Shown here in pieces: positions 51,927-62,427 of a stretch of DNA of 64,000 bases. Each line of letters starts with the position of its first letter. Position 1 is the first letter of the stretch. A model generated the notes under the pieces. The model was not told the DNA's origin and made no database searches. It worked only from the letters and a program-made list of their open reading frames with translations. The position numbers and the translations under genes were made by a program. Source of the stretch: Mordavella massiliensis (GTDB lineage: Bacteria; Bacillota; Clostridia; Lachnospirales; Lachnospiraceae); the NCBI RefSeq assembly GCF_016901695.1, contig NZ_JACJKS010000001.1, positions 62,001 to 126,000 on the forward strand. Reading direction: 5' to 3'.

Positions 51927-53969
51927 TTAAAATTCCTTATTCTTCGCGATCAGGACGGAATGGCTTCCCATGTTCACCACGATCTCCCCGTCGATCACGT
52001 GGATCTCGTCGTACTCAGTCGTGTACCCCTCCTCGTAGGAGTACATGACCCGGCGCATCCGGCTGTCCATGGGCAGGCCCAGCACCCACACCGGCACCCG
52101 CACCTCCGCCAGCTCGCTGCCATGGTTGACCACGATGACGAACTGGTCCTCGTCGTTGAACCGCCCGTAGGCCAGGATATTTTCCCTCTTTACAAGCCAC
52201 TGCAGGGAACCGGTGCGGAACACCTCGTAGTTTTTGTGTATCCGGATGAGCTCCCGGTGGTAGGCGATGAGCTCCCGGTTCTCCCTTCCCCACGGGTACG
52301 TCCGCCTGTTGTCCGGATCCGTAAACCCGCACAGGCCGGCCTCGTCGCCGTAGTAGATGGTGGGCGCGCCCACCCAGGTCATCTGGATGGCCACCGCCTC
52401 CCGCATCACGGGAAGGCTGACATACTCCTCCGCCTTCTCCGGCCCCAGGTCCTTCGCCCGCCCCACCATGTGGTTCGTCCTCGTGAGGAACCGGGAATGG
52501 TCGTGGTTGGACAGCTCGTTCATGGCCACCTGCTGGGACGGTGTGAGCATATGCGACGCGTGGTGGAAGATGGACCGCAGGAAGCTGTCCGTGTTGCCGT
52601 GAAGCTCCTCCCGGTCCTCCTCGCTGTGCTTCTCCATGCCGGTGAGGAACCAGGTGACCGGCTCCATGAACGCGTCATAGTTCATGACAGAATCCCACTC
52701 GTCCCCCTGCATCCACTCCTTGGGATCCCCGTAGTGTTCTGCCAGGATGAGGGCGTCCGGGTTCGCCTTTTTCACCTCCCGGCGGAACTTCTTCCAGAAT
52801 TCATGGTTGTACTCTGTGCTGTGGCCCAGGTCCGCCGCCACATCCAGGCGCCACCCGTCCACATTGTAGGGCGGGGACACCCACTTGCGGCCGATGGCCA
52901 GGATGTACTCCTCCAGCTCCTTTGATCCCTCGTAGTTGAGCTTCGGCAGGGTGTCGTGCCCCCACCAGCCGTCGTAGCTTCCGTTGTAGGGCCAGCATTC
53001 GTCCCTGTTTTCAAAAAACTCAAAGAAATCCCGGTAGGGACTGTCCGCGCTGACAAAAGCCCCCTTCTCATATCCGGCCTGGTTCTCATAGATCCGCTCC
53101 CGGTCCATCCATTTGTTGAAGGACCCGCAGTGGTTGAACACGCCGTCCAGGATCACCTTCATCCCCCGCCGGTGAAGCTCCTCCACCAGCTCGATGAACA
53201 GCTGGTTGCTGGCCTCCAGGTTCCGTTTGTCCGCCACGCGCTTCTGGTACTTTGCAGCGTGGGCATTGTCCGTGTCGCCCGCCGCCAGCGGCTCGCCGCC
53301 GTCCTCCAGGATCACCCCGAAGTGAGGGTCGATGTAGTCGTAGTCCTGGGTGTCGTACTTGTGGTTGGAGGGGGAGACGAACAGCGGGTTGAAATAGATC
53401 ACTTCCACCCCCAGGTCCTGCAGATAATCCAGCTTCTCCATGACGCCCTTCAGGTCGCCGCCGTAGAAGGACCGCACATCCATGGCGGAGGGGTATTTCC
53501 CCCAGTCCTTCACCTGGACGGTGGGCTCCCCGATGTAGGCGTACTCGCCGTCCACCACGTCGTTGGAGGGATCCCCGTTGCAGAACCGGTCCACAAAGAT
53601 CTGGTACATGACCGCGCCCTTGGCCCAGTCCGGCGTGGAGAACCCGGGCGCCAGCTGGAATTCGTACTCCTCCACCCGCCATCTGCTGACGCCGAACTGG
53701 TTGTAGTACCAGACCTCGGTGCCGGAGCTGATCCGGAAGCTGTAGCGCAGGTTCTCATTCCCAAGCGTAAAGGTCACCGCATAGAAATCAAAGATCCCCG
53801 CCGTGCCCCGCTTCTCCATCTCGTACTCCCTGCCGCCCGCCAGCAGGCAGACGCTGTCCACGTCGTCCGCCGCGGTCCGGAACTGCAGCGTGACCTGCTG
53901 CCCCGGAAGCGGTTCAGGCGGGAAGACATAGTTTCCCGTCCCGTCACAAAATAATGCAAGTAAATTCAT
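51927..53969 (-). CDS. GH13 alpha-amylase/neopullulanase-type enzyme
   Basis: 680 residues. An N-terminal beta-sandwich (CBM34-like, about 1-105) precedes the (beta/alpha)8 barrel. Conserved regions: DGVFNH (275-280), GWRLDVA with nucleophile Asp376, acid Glu411 in ILAEHYG and Asp490 in LSNHD. The N-domain and missing signal peptide suggest a cytoplasmic cyclomaltodextrinase/neopullulanase/maltogenic amylase acting on maltodextrins. It starts 18 nt after the ftsH stop and so appears to be the last gene of the housekeeping transcript, an unusual place. Confidence 0.9.
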   Translation of the reverse strand: MNLLALFCDGTGNYVFPPEPLPGQQVTLQFRTAADDVDSVCLLAGGREYEMEKRGTAGIFDFYAVTFTLGNENLRYSFRISSGTEVWYYNQFGVSRWRVEEYEFQLAPGFSTPDWAKGAVMYQIFVDRFCNGDPSNDVVDGEYAYIGEPTVQVKDWGKYPSAMDVRSFYGGDLKGVMEKLDYLQDLGVEVIYFNPLFVSPSNHKYDTQDYDYIDPHFGVILEDGGEPLAAGDTDNAHAAKYQKRVADKRNLEASNQLFIELVEELHRRGMKVILDGVFNHCGSFNKWMDRERIYENQAGYEKGAFVSADSPYRDFFEFFENRDECWPYNGSYDGWWGHDTLPKLNYEGSKELEEYILAIGRKWVSPPYNVDGWRLDVAADLGHSTEYNHEFWKKFRREVKKANPDALILAEHYGDPKEWMQGDEWDSVMNYDAFMEPVTWFLTGMEKHSEEDREELHGNTDSFLRSIFHHASHMLTPSQQVAMNELSNHDHSRFLTRTNHMVGRAKDLGPEKAEEYVSLPVMREAVAIQMTWVGAPTIYYGDEAGLCGFTDPDNRRTYPWGRENRELIAYHRELIRIHKNYEVFRTGSLQWLVKRENILAYGRFNDEDQFVIVVNHGSELAEVRVPVWVLGLPMDSRMRRVMYSYEEGYTTEYDEIHVIDGEIVVNMGSHSVLIAKNKEF

Positions 53970-53986
53970 TCTATCGCCGCCTGCCT

Positions 53987-55834
<1,848 letters not shown>

Positions 55835-55851
55835 ATCTTTGCTGCTCCTTT

Positions 55852-56379
55852 CTACTGGGCTCCTTCCACTACACCGATGTAGGGAAGGTTTCTGTATTTC
55901 TGCGCATAGTCGAGTCCGTATCCCACGACAAATTCATCCGGGATGTTAAAGCCCACATAGTCTACCTTCACCGGCTTTACCCTGCGCTCCGGCTTGTCAA
56001 GGAGCGTGCACAGGCGAATGCTCGCCGGCCCTCTCTTCTCCAGGATCTGGATCAGGTAGGACAGCGTGCGCCCGGAGTCGATGATGTCCTCCACGATGAG
56101 CACGTCCCTGCCCTCCAGGGGCTCATCGAGATCCTTCGCGATCTTCACCACGCCGCTGGACGAGGTGCCGTCCCCGTAACTGCTGACGCTCATGAAATCC
56201 ATGGATACCGGGACCGTGATCCGCTTCGCCAGCTCGCACATGAAGAACACGCCTCCCTTGAGCACGCAGATGAGATGCACATGCTTCCCCGCGTAATCCT
56301 CGCTGATCTGCCGTCCCAGCTCACACACTCTCTTTTCCACTTCCTCTTCTGACACAAGCTCTCTGATCGTCTCTGCCAT
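55852..56379 (-). CDS. hpt: Hypoxanthine phosphoribosyltransferase
   Basis: 175 residues. The PRPP-binding motif VLIVEDIIDSGRTL (93-106) and the VDYVGFNIPDEFVVGYGLDYAQKYRNLP tail are typical. It salvages hypoxanthine and guanine to IMP and GMP. It lies between tilS and ftsH, matching Bacillus tilS-hprT-ftsH. Confidence 0.96.
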   Translation of the reverse strand: MAETIRELVSEEEVEKRVCELGRQISEDYAGKHVHLICVLKGGVFFMCELAKRITVPVSMDFMSVSSYGDGTSSSGVVKIAKDLDEPLEGRDVLIVEDIIDSGRTLSYLIQILEKRGPASIRLCTLLDKPERRVKPVKVDYVGFNIPDEFVVGYGLDYAQKYRNLPYIGVVEGAQ

Positions 56380-56421
56380 GTCTGATTTCCTCCCTTGTCT
56401 TCCGTTTCTTATATCTGCCCT

Positions 56422-57792
56422 CTACATGCCGGGCTCTTCCACCGTAATCTCCAGGATCCGCTCTGTCTGTGCCGTCACCTCGTACCCGCAGCCCTGCCGG
56501 TACCCGATGACCCACATGATGTGGTTCCCGTCCGCCGCCAGAAGGATCTGCCCCCGCCGGCCGGCCGGGATCTTCTCGTCGATAAAATACCGGTTCAGCT
56601 TCTTCGTACCGCCGCTTCTGCTGACGGTGATATAGTCCCCGGGGCGGTATGTCCGGATGATAACACTGTCTTTTATTATATCATAGTCAAACCATTTCGT
56701 GTAGGGGGTTTTGGGAATTGACGCCTCCAGAGGCCCCCGGATCCCGGACGCCTCCAGCACGCGCATCCGCACCCGGTCCGCACCCGGTCCGTCCGGCTCC
56801 TCAAAGTCCGCGTCCTGCAGCTGCACCCCCGCGTAGGTGCGCCGCGCCGTCATGCCGCAGGGGAGGGCGCTCCTGCGCCCCACCTGCCTGCCAAAGAGGG
56901 CGTCCACCTGCTCCAGATGTACGGTCTCCAGGTCCTTCGCGCGGCCGCACGTCTGTTCCAGCGCCCAGGAAAGGAGATAGGGGCGGACCGCCGGGTCCGT
57001 GCGCCTGTATGCATCCCCGTCGATCTCCAGCGCCCGGCCGCTCTTTCCGGGCAGGAAGCGGACCGCCTCCTTTGCAGCCTGCGCCCGCTGTCTGTCCATG
57101 TAGTCCCAGAGCAGGGACATCTGCCGGGCCGTCTCACACACATGGTCCACGACCTTTGTGTTGACCGCCTCCTCCATATAGGGAATTATATGATTGCGGA
57201 TGCGGTTCCGTGTATAAGTATCCTCCGAATTTGTGCTGTCCATACAGTAGGTTCTGTTTTTTTCCGCCAGGAACTGCTCGATCTCCTCCCTGGACACAGC
57301 CAGAAGGGGCCGGATGTAGCGGCCCGTCACCGGCCGGATCCCGCCCAGTCCCCGCAGGCCGGTCCCCCTCGCAAGATGCAGGAGCACCGTCTCCGCGTTG
57401 TCGTTCCTGTGATGGGCCAGGGCGATCTTGCCCGCGCCGTGCCGGCTGGCCGCCTCCTCGAAGGCGCGCCGCCGCGCGAGCCGGCCGGCCTCCTCCCCGG
57501 AGAGCCCCTCCTCCCTGGCCAGGCGGGCCACATCCACGCGGACCACATCCAGGGGGACGTTCTCCCTCCGGCACAGCTCCTCCACAAACGCCTCGTCCGC
57601 ATCGGCCTCCTCCCCCCGGAGGCCGTGATTGACATGGATCGCAAAGAGCCGCAGGCCGTATTCCCGCTTCAGCATAAGAAGCACGCAAAGCAGGCATACG
57701 GAGTCCGCGCCTCCCGATATGCCTGCGATCACAGTATCCTGTTCCTCCAGCATCCCATGCTCCCTCACATAGGCCCTTATCTTTTCATACAT
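56422..57792 (-). CDS. tilS: tRNA(Ile)-lysidine synthase TilS
   Basis: 456 residues. The PP-loop AGISGGADSVCLL (24-36) activates C34 of tRNA-Ile(CAU), replaced by lysidine so the tRNA reads AUA. A HVNHGLRGEEAD motif and the C-terminal domain follow (TYRPGDYITVSRSGGTKKLNRYFID). It is essential. It lies upstream of hpt, 42 nt before its start. Confidence 0.95.
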   Translation of the reverse strand: MYEKIRAYVREHGMLEEQDTVIAGISGGADSVCLLCVLLMLKREYGLRLFAIHVNHGLRGEEADADEAFVEELCRRENVPLDVVRVDVARLAREEGLSGEEAGRLARRRAFEEAASRHGAGKIALAHHRNDNAETVLLHLARGTGLRGLGGIRPVTGRYIRPLLAVSREEIEQFLAEKNRTYCMDSTNSEDTYTRNRIRNHIIPYMEEAVNTKVVDHVCETARQMSLLWDYMDRQRAQAAKEAVRFLPGKSGRALEIDGDAYRRTDPAVRPYLLSWALEQTCGRAKDLETVHLEQVDALFGRQVGRRSALPCGMTARRTYAGVQLQDADFEEPDGPGADRVRMRVLEASGIRGPLEASIPKTPYTKWFDYDIIKDSVIIRTYRPGDYITVSRSGGTKKLNRYFIDEKIPAGRRGQILLAADGNHIMWVIGYRQGCGYEVTAQTERILEITVEEPGM

Positions 57793-57869
57793 GTTCTTCT
57801 CTCCCTCTTCCGGGCAGGTAGTCTTATCGTACTAACTATATAGAATCTGCGTGCAAAAAGCAAGTTTTC

Positions 57870-59276
57870 CTATACGCGCCAGATGGCCGCCGCCAGAATG
57901 GTCATGTCGTCCGCCGGCTCCCCGCCCGACAGTTCCAGCACCTGCTCCAGCAGATAGTGGGCCAGCTCCTGGGGGTTGCGGATCGCCGTCCCGCCGATGA
58001 GCGCCGCGAGCATGGCCTCCTGGTTGCCCACAGGCAGCGCGTCCAGCACGCCGTCCGTCACAAGGACGACGAAGTCCCCGTCCTCCAGCTGGCGGTGCAC
58101 ACGCATCAGCTCCAGCTCCTGCACCACGCCCACCGGCAGGGTGGCGGAACTGATCTTCTCCACCCCGTCCTGTCTCCGGATAAAGGTGGTGGACGCCCCC
58201 GCTTTCAAGAGATCGCAGGTCCCACGGTAGAGATCAAAGACGCACAGGTCCACGGTGGAGAAAAACAGCTCCTCCCGCCCGGCCACCAGCGCCGTGTTGA
58301 TCATCTGCACCGCCGTCTGGGGCGGGAACCCCGCTTCCAGGAGCTCCTCCAGCATCTCCACCACCATGGCGCTCTCCTGGAAGGCCGCCTCCCCGGAGCC
58401 CATGCCGTCCGAGAGCACCACGGCCTGGCAGCCTCCCGGCAGCCTCGTCATGGCAAAGGTATCCCCCGAGATCTTCTGACACCCTTTCCCGATCTTCGCC
58501 ACCCCCTGCAACGTCTGGAAGGCCGGCCCTTCCATGAATACAAGGGTGCTGTACTGCTCCGTGACGACCGGGCTCTCCCCTGCCACGAGCAGCATGCTGC
58601 GCCCCATGGCCTCCGAGAGCGCCCCGGCGGCCTCCCGGGATGCCACGCACTCCCCCCGCGGGGCCTTCACGGTCAGATGCACCTCATACCGCCCCTGCTT
58701 GGTCATAAAGAACACGCCGGATAAAAGTTTCAGACCCGACCGCTTCAGCCTCGCCTTCACCTTCTTCTGCAGGCGGGCGTCCACGCAGATCCCGGCGTCC
58801 AGCTCCCTGGCCGCATGCTGCACCAGCTCGGCGAACGCGTTCATGGAAGCGGCGCACCCCTCCCGGTTCATCACCATCTTCCGGCTCCAGACCATCTTCT
58901 GCTTCTCCATCTGGAAGACCTCCAGCGTCTCCCGCAGGAACCGGGGCGCCATGACGCACTTCTTCTGCAGCCCCCGCTTCAGTTCAATGTTCAGCTCCGC
59001 TCCGTACTCCTCCGCGGCGGCGATGATCTCGTAGACCATCCGGGCCGCCTTCTGCGGGTCCTCCTTTCCGCAGGCATCCCGCCTCTCACAGCCCGCGCAC
59101 ACCTTCTCCGACACGCCGGCAGCCATGCCGTCGATCTCCTCCCCCGTGAAGGTCCGCCTCTTTTTCTCCAGACCGAGAAACACGTCGGACAGATGCTTCA
59201 GCGATCCGGCGAACCTGTCCATCTGTGCAACATACGGGTTGACAAACAGATCTTTCCCAGCAGCAGTCTCTCCCAT
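57870..59276 (-). CDS. spoIIE: SpoIIE-family PP2C phosphatase lacking the membrane domain
   Basis: 468 residues. The middle domain carries the SpoIIE cysteine cluster (CAGCERRDACGK) and the C-terminal PP2C domain has DGMGSGEAAFQES, STVDLCVFD, LVTDGVLDAL and GGEPADDMTILA. In Bacillus, SpoIIE dephosphorylates SpoIIAA to activate sigma-F at the polar septum. There the protein has a ten-helix N-terminal membrane domain; here none is present and only 81 nt separate the start from divIC. ATG 59276 has GGGGAG 6 nt upstream. The gene order is otherwise conserved, so it is taken as SpoIIE. Confidence 0.87.
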   Translation of the reverse strand: MGETAAGKDLFVNPYVAQMDRFAGSLKHLSDVFLGLEKKRRTFTGEEIDGMAAGVSEKVCAGCERRDACGKEDPQKAARMVYEIIAAAEEYGAELNIELKRGLQKKCVMAPRFLRETLEVFQMEKQKMVWSRKMVMNREGCAASMNAFAELVQHAARELDAGICVDARLQKKVKARLKRSGLKLLSGVFFMTKQGRYEVHLTVKAPRGECVASREAAGALSEAMGRSMLLVAGESPVVTEQYSTLVFMEGPAFQTLQGVAKIGKGCQKISGDTFAMTRLPGGCQAVVLSDGMGSGEAAFQESAMVVEMLEELLEAGFPPQTAVQMINTALVAGREELFFSTVDLCVFDLYRGTCDLLKAGASTTFIRRQDGVEKISSATLPVGVVQELELMRVHRQLEDGDFVVLVTDGVLDALPVGNQEAMLAALIGGTAIRNPQELAHYLLEQVLELSGGEPADDMTILAAAIWRV

Positions 59277-59357
59277 GCAACGCTCCCCTCCCGCGCAGAA
59301 TCCAAAGTAATAAAAAAGCTTCGGGATGCCTGCTCCCAAAGCTCTTCTTCTGCATGA

Positions 59358-59681
59358 TTATTTCGCTTTAAAAATGATCTCGTTCTCGTGGACGAGCCCC
59401 AGCCTGTCCTTGGCCTGCTGCTCCACGTACTCATCCGTACCTACGTACTCTTCCAGATCACTGATCTCCTCTGCGCGTTCCTTCTCCGCCTGGATGTCCG
59501 CCTCCAGCTCCTGCTCCTGCTCTATGTAGGCATTGTTCTTTGCCCGCAGCTCCACGCTGCTCACAGTGACCATGACAGCCAGAAGCAGGATCACCGCGCT
59601 GATGCCCAGCATGCTTCTCCTGTGCTGCTGCACCTGCTTCTTCCGGCGTCTCGCCCTGCTCTTTTGTCTGATGCTTCCCAT
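59358..59681 (-). CDS. divIC: Septum formation initiator DivIC/FtsB family
   Basis: 107 residues. A very basic N-terminus, one membrane helix (MLGISAVILLLAVMVTVSSV) and a short coiled coil ending in the conserved ARDRLGLV-like QAKDRLGLVHENEI. It is part of the cell-division FtsL/DivIC/DivIB complex. It sits between yabQ and spoIIE as in Bacillus. Confidence 0.92.
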   Translation of the reverse strand: MGSIRQKSRARRRKKQVQQHRRSMLGISAVILLLAVMVTVSSVELRAKNNAYIEQEQELEADIQAEKERAEEISDLEEYVGTDEYVEQQAKDRLGLVHENEIIFKAK

Positions 59682-59718
59682 ATTAATTACTCACCCATCT
59701 GCCAGCTGCGGCTGGTTA

Positions 59719-60084
59719 TTATTTTTTATCATAGCTTTTTTCTCCTCTTTCTTCAACAGTTTTTGACGAATTTCTCTTCCGCTTCCCGTATAATTTTTCA
59801 AGCAGTTTTTTCGGAATTTTCGACACAAAAGAGAAAAAAGCGCTTCCCAGCACAACACCTAGTATAAAATACCACCGGATACTACCATTAGTGGTATGGT
59901 GAATTTGCACAAAGACATAAACGGCTGCCCCCGGCCAGAACAGAAGATCCTCCGCGGCAATGGCGGCCGGAGTATGCCGGACGGCCCGGCGCAGCAGGCA
60001 CAGGCATGCATAGGCGCAGCAGACGGTCATCCCGGTCAGCAGCGCCTCCAGGAAGGAGAGCCCCTCCACGCGGATCCCCTGCAT
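59719..60084 (-). CDS. yabQ: Spore cortex biosynthesis protein YabQ
   Basis: 121 residues with three to four membrane segments. It has the YabQ pattern of a hydrophobic core and a basic, charged C-terminal tail (KIPKKLLEKLYGKRKRNSS). In Bacillus it is needed for cortex formation and lies between yabP and divIC, exactly as here. It starts 3 nt after yabP. Confidence 0.85.
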   Translation of the reverse strand: MQGIRVEGLSFLEALLTGMTVCCAYACLCLLRRAVRHTPAAIAAEDLLFWPGAAVYVFVQIHHTTNGSIRWYFILGVVLGSAFFSFVSKIPKKLLEKLYGKRKRNSSKTVEERGEKSYDKK

Positions 60085-60087
60085 GCG

Positions 60088-60378
60088 CTACCGGAACAGC
60101 CTGCTCAGGATCGTCTCCCCCGTCTTTGCCGCGGGGTGTACTTCCGAGTAGGCCACGCTGTCGATGGTGCCCGACAGGTCCACCTCCCCCTTCTCCAGAC
60201 TCAGCCTGTTCACATGCAGGTCAGACCCCTTCACCATGAGCATACCCTGCTCCGTCTCCAGCAGGATCTCATTCAGGTCAAACGAGAGCACATCCAGCAC
60301 GCCCGTCACCGTGCCTGTCTTCCGGTTATTGAGCACCAGCCTGTGGGCCCGCGGCGTCTGCTTTTCTTCCATTGCCAT
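60088..60378 (-). CDS. yabP: Sporulation protein YabP
   Basis: 96 residues. RHRL-like APRAHRLVLNNRKTGTVTGVLDVLSFD and LVKGSDLHVNRLSLEKGEVDLSG match YabP/YqfC. The family is sigma-E controlled and needed for normal spores. ATG 60378 has AAAGG 5 nt upstream; alternatives are a GTG at 60381 and ATG at 60372. Confidence 0.93.
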   Translation of the reverse strand: MAMEEKQTPRAHRLVLNNRKTGTVTGVLDVLSFDLNEILLETEQGMLMVKGSDLHVNRLSLEKGEVDLSGTIDSVAYSEVHPAAKTGETILSRLFR

Positions 60379-60429
60379 CACAACCTTTCTTGATAATCAT
60401 ATGAAAGGCCGGCTTATTTTATTACAGGA

Positions 60430-60669
60430 TCACAGATATTTGAAGAGATCCTTTGCCTCCTCCTTCTTTGTCGTGTCCCGGATATCCAGCACTTCCACCT
60501 TCACGGCCTTTGTGCCGAACTGTATCTCTATGACGTCCCCGGGCTTCACCTTCACGGACGCCTTGGCCACCGCGCCGTTCACCAGGACCCGGCCCGCGTC
60601 GCACGCCTCGTTAGCCACGGTCCGCCTTTTGATCAGGCGCGAAACCTTCAGGAATTTGTCCAGTCTCAT
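60430..60669 (-). CDS. rqcP: RqcP-type S4-domain RNA-binding protein
   Basis: 79 residues, a single S4 domain (MRLDKFLKVSRLIKRRTVANEACDAGRVLVNG). The YabO/RqcP family acts in ribosome quality control, stabilising tRNA on stalled 50S subunits with RqcH. ATG 60669 has GGAGG well spaced; the open frame further up is not used. It lies between hup and yabP, the conserved order. Confidence 0.93.
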   Translation of the reverse strand: MRLDKFLKVSRLIKRRTVANEACDAGRVLVNGAVAKASVKVKPGDVIEIQFGTKAVKVEVLDIRDTTKKEEAKDLFKYL

Positions 60670-60721
60670 CTTCTCACCTCCCGGCTTTCTTCCCGGCGCT
60701 CCCGCCAGGGCGCGCCAATGG

Positions 60722-60756
60722 AAAAACGGCGCTGCAGCCATCCGGCCGCAGCGCCG
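60722..60756 (-). terminator. Terminator after hup
   Basis: Minus strand: CGGCGCTGC pairs with GCAGCGCCG (60727-60735 with 60748-60756), 12-nt loop, followed by TTTTT. Confidence 0.75.
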
Positions 60757-60789
60757 CTTCTATCATCCCGTATGAATTCCAAACGAAAC

Positions 60790-61065
60790 TTATGCGTTTA
60801 CAGCATCCTTTAAAGCTTTTCCGGCTTTGAACTTCGGAGCCTTGCAGGCTGCGATCTTCATTGTCTTGCCTGTCTGAGGATTTCTTCCCTCTCTTGCGGA
60901 TCTCTTGCTCACCTCGAATGTGCCGAAGCCAACAAGCTGTACCTTCTCCTCTTTCTTCAGCTCATCTGTCACAACATCGACAAATGCCTTTAAAGCCTTC
61001 TCTGTATCCTTCTTGGATAACTCTGCCTTCTCAGCGATTGCTGCTACTAACTCTGTTTTGTTCAT
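60790..61065 (-). CDS. hup: DNA-binding protein HU
   Basis: 91 residues. The classical HU sequence [20 protein letters not shown] with the DNA-bending arm [15 protein letters not shown] dimeric nucleoid protein. ATG 61065 has AAGGAGG 8 nt upstream. Its own strong promoter and the terminator point to a highly expressed single-gene unit. Confidence 0.97.
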   Translation of the reverse strand: MNKTELVAAIAEKAELSKKDTEKALKAFVDVVTDELKKEEKVQLVGFGTFEVSKRSAREGRNPQTGKTMKIAACKAPKFKAGKALKDAVNA

Positions 61066-61168
61066 GGATAATTCCTCCTTAGACTTCCGATAGAACATCC
61101 TGTTCTATTCTATTCGTTGATTATGTGGCCTTACCTCCCCACCGGGATCAGGCGCATCTTTCAATAAC

Positions 61169-61197
61169 GTTATACAGGGTTTCCCACTGTTTGTCAA
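61169..61197 (-). promoter_or_regulatory. Strong promoter of hup
   Basis: Minus strand: perfect TTGACA (61192-61197), 17 nt, TATAAC (61169-61174). Confidence 0.8.
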
Positions 61198-61288
61198 GTA
61201 GAAACGCCCGAAAAACAGGGGTTTGCACGCTTTTTTGGAGGGATTTTCCATTTTTTGCCGGATCCGGGCCCTGCGCCCCGTCTTTCTC

Positions 61289-62353
61289 TCACATGCGGAC
61301 CCGGAAGATCTGCTCCAGGAAGCGCCCCTTCTCCTCCGTCTGCATGACCGCCGTCCGCAGCTTCTCCACGCTCTTGACCGGGATCCACGCCTTGCCGGAC
61401 CGGTAGTAGGCGTCCGCCAGCTTCCAGAATTTTTCCGGGTAGATGAGCCGGACCTTCAGGTAGTCCGTCTCCGCCGCCGAGAGGGGCCGGATGGCGCTGT
61501 ACGCATCCAGCATATGGTCCGCGCACCGCACGTTCCAGCCGTGCTTTTCCATGGCCTTGCGCAGGAAATAGTACAGGTCCTCCGCCTGCACGCCCGGCCG
61601 GCACCGGTCAAAATTCGTGGTGGCGCAGCCCGCGTCCGTCAGAAGGATGTTGTGGTAGTTGTAGTCCCCGTGGAGCATGGTGTTCTCCTGCCGGCTCTTC
61701 CGGTCCAGTTCCCCGCAGTCCGTCCGCTCCAGTTCCTCCATGGCCCGCCGGGCCCAGGCGAACATGCTGTCAAAGCAGCCAAGGAACGCCAGCTCGAACT
61801 CGCCCCTGGACGGTTTCTCCCGGATGAACCGGCGGATCTTCCGAAGCTCCCGGTTGTGGCTTTCATACTCCTTCCCAAGGCTCCTCCTTGGCGGCTCCTC
61901 CACGGGCCCTCTCTCCTTCTGCGCCTCCCTGTCTTCCCCCGGTCCCGGCTCTTCCGGCTCCGGCTCTTCCGGCGCAGGGCAGGGCGGGACACGCTCCATG
62001 AACCGGTGCAGGTGGGCGAGGTTGGCCGTCCCCTCCAGGAGCTCGCGGGTCCTGCGGACATCGCACTCCCTGCCGGCGTACCACTCCTTCAGGATATAGC
62101 TCCTTCCGTCCGGGGAGACTGTGACATACTCCCCGTCCCGGTTGGCCACGGGCAGGTCCGTCCGCAGGCCGCCCTCCCGGAGCAGATGAAGGCCCACATG
62201 CCGCATCAGGAGCACGCGCCGCCTGGACACGCCCGCCTCCCGGAGCAGAAAAAGCCCCTGGTCTGTATCGCAAAAAAATGCACCCCTCATCTTGCGGGTG
62301 CTTTTCACAGTGACTGGATACTGCTCCAGTATACTCAGTTCGTAGTCCTGCAT
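61289..62353 (-). CDS. CotS-like spore coat kinase-fold protein
   Basis: 354 residues, protein-kinase-like (aminoglycoside phosphotransferase) fold. The catalytic loop is MLHGDYNYHNILL and the metal loop is TTNFDRCRPG. The N-terminal lobe has FLLREAG and ILKEWYAGRECD. CotS/CotI proteins sit on the spore coat. A Pro/Glu-rich insertion (about 124-158) is unusual. The substrate is not known. Confidence 0.82.
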   Translation of the reverse strand: MQDYELSILEQYPVTVKSTRKMRGAFFCDTDQGLFLLREAGVSRRRVLLMRHVGLHLLREGGLRTDLPVANRDGEYVTVSPDGRSYILKEWYAGRECDVRRTRELLEGTANLAHLHRFMERVPPCPAPEEPEPEEPGPGEDREAQKERGPVEEPPRRSLGKEYESHNRELRKIRRFIREKPSRGEFELAFLGCFDSMFAWARRAMEELERTDCGELDRKSRQENTMLHGDYNYHNILLTDAGCATTNFDRCRPGVQAEDLYYFLRKAMEKHGWNVRCADHMLDAYSAIRPLSAAETDYLKVRLIYPEKFWKLADAYYRSGKAWIPVKSVEKLRTAVMQTEEKGRFLEQIFRVRM

Positions 62354-62427
62354 ATTACCGTCCCCTGCACTTTTCCGTTATCCTGTTCTGTTCAATGTAT
62401 GATGCCGGAAACGGTAATATGACAGTC

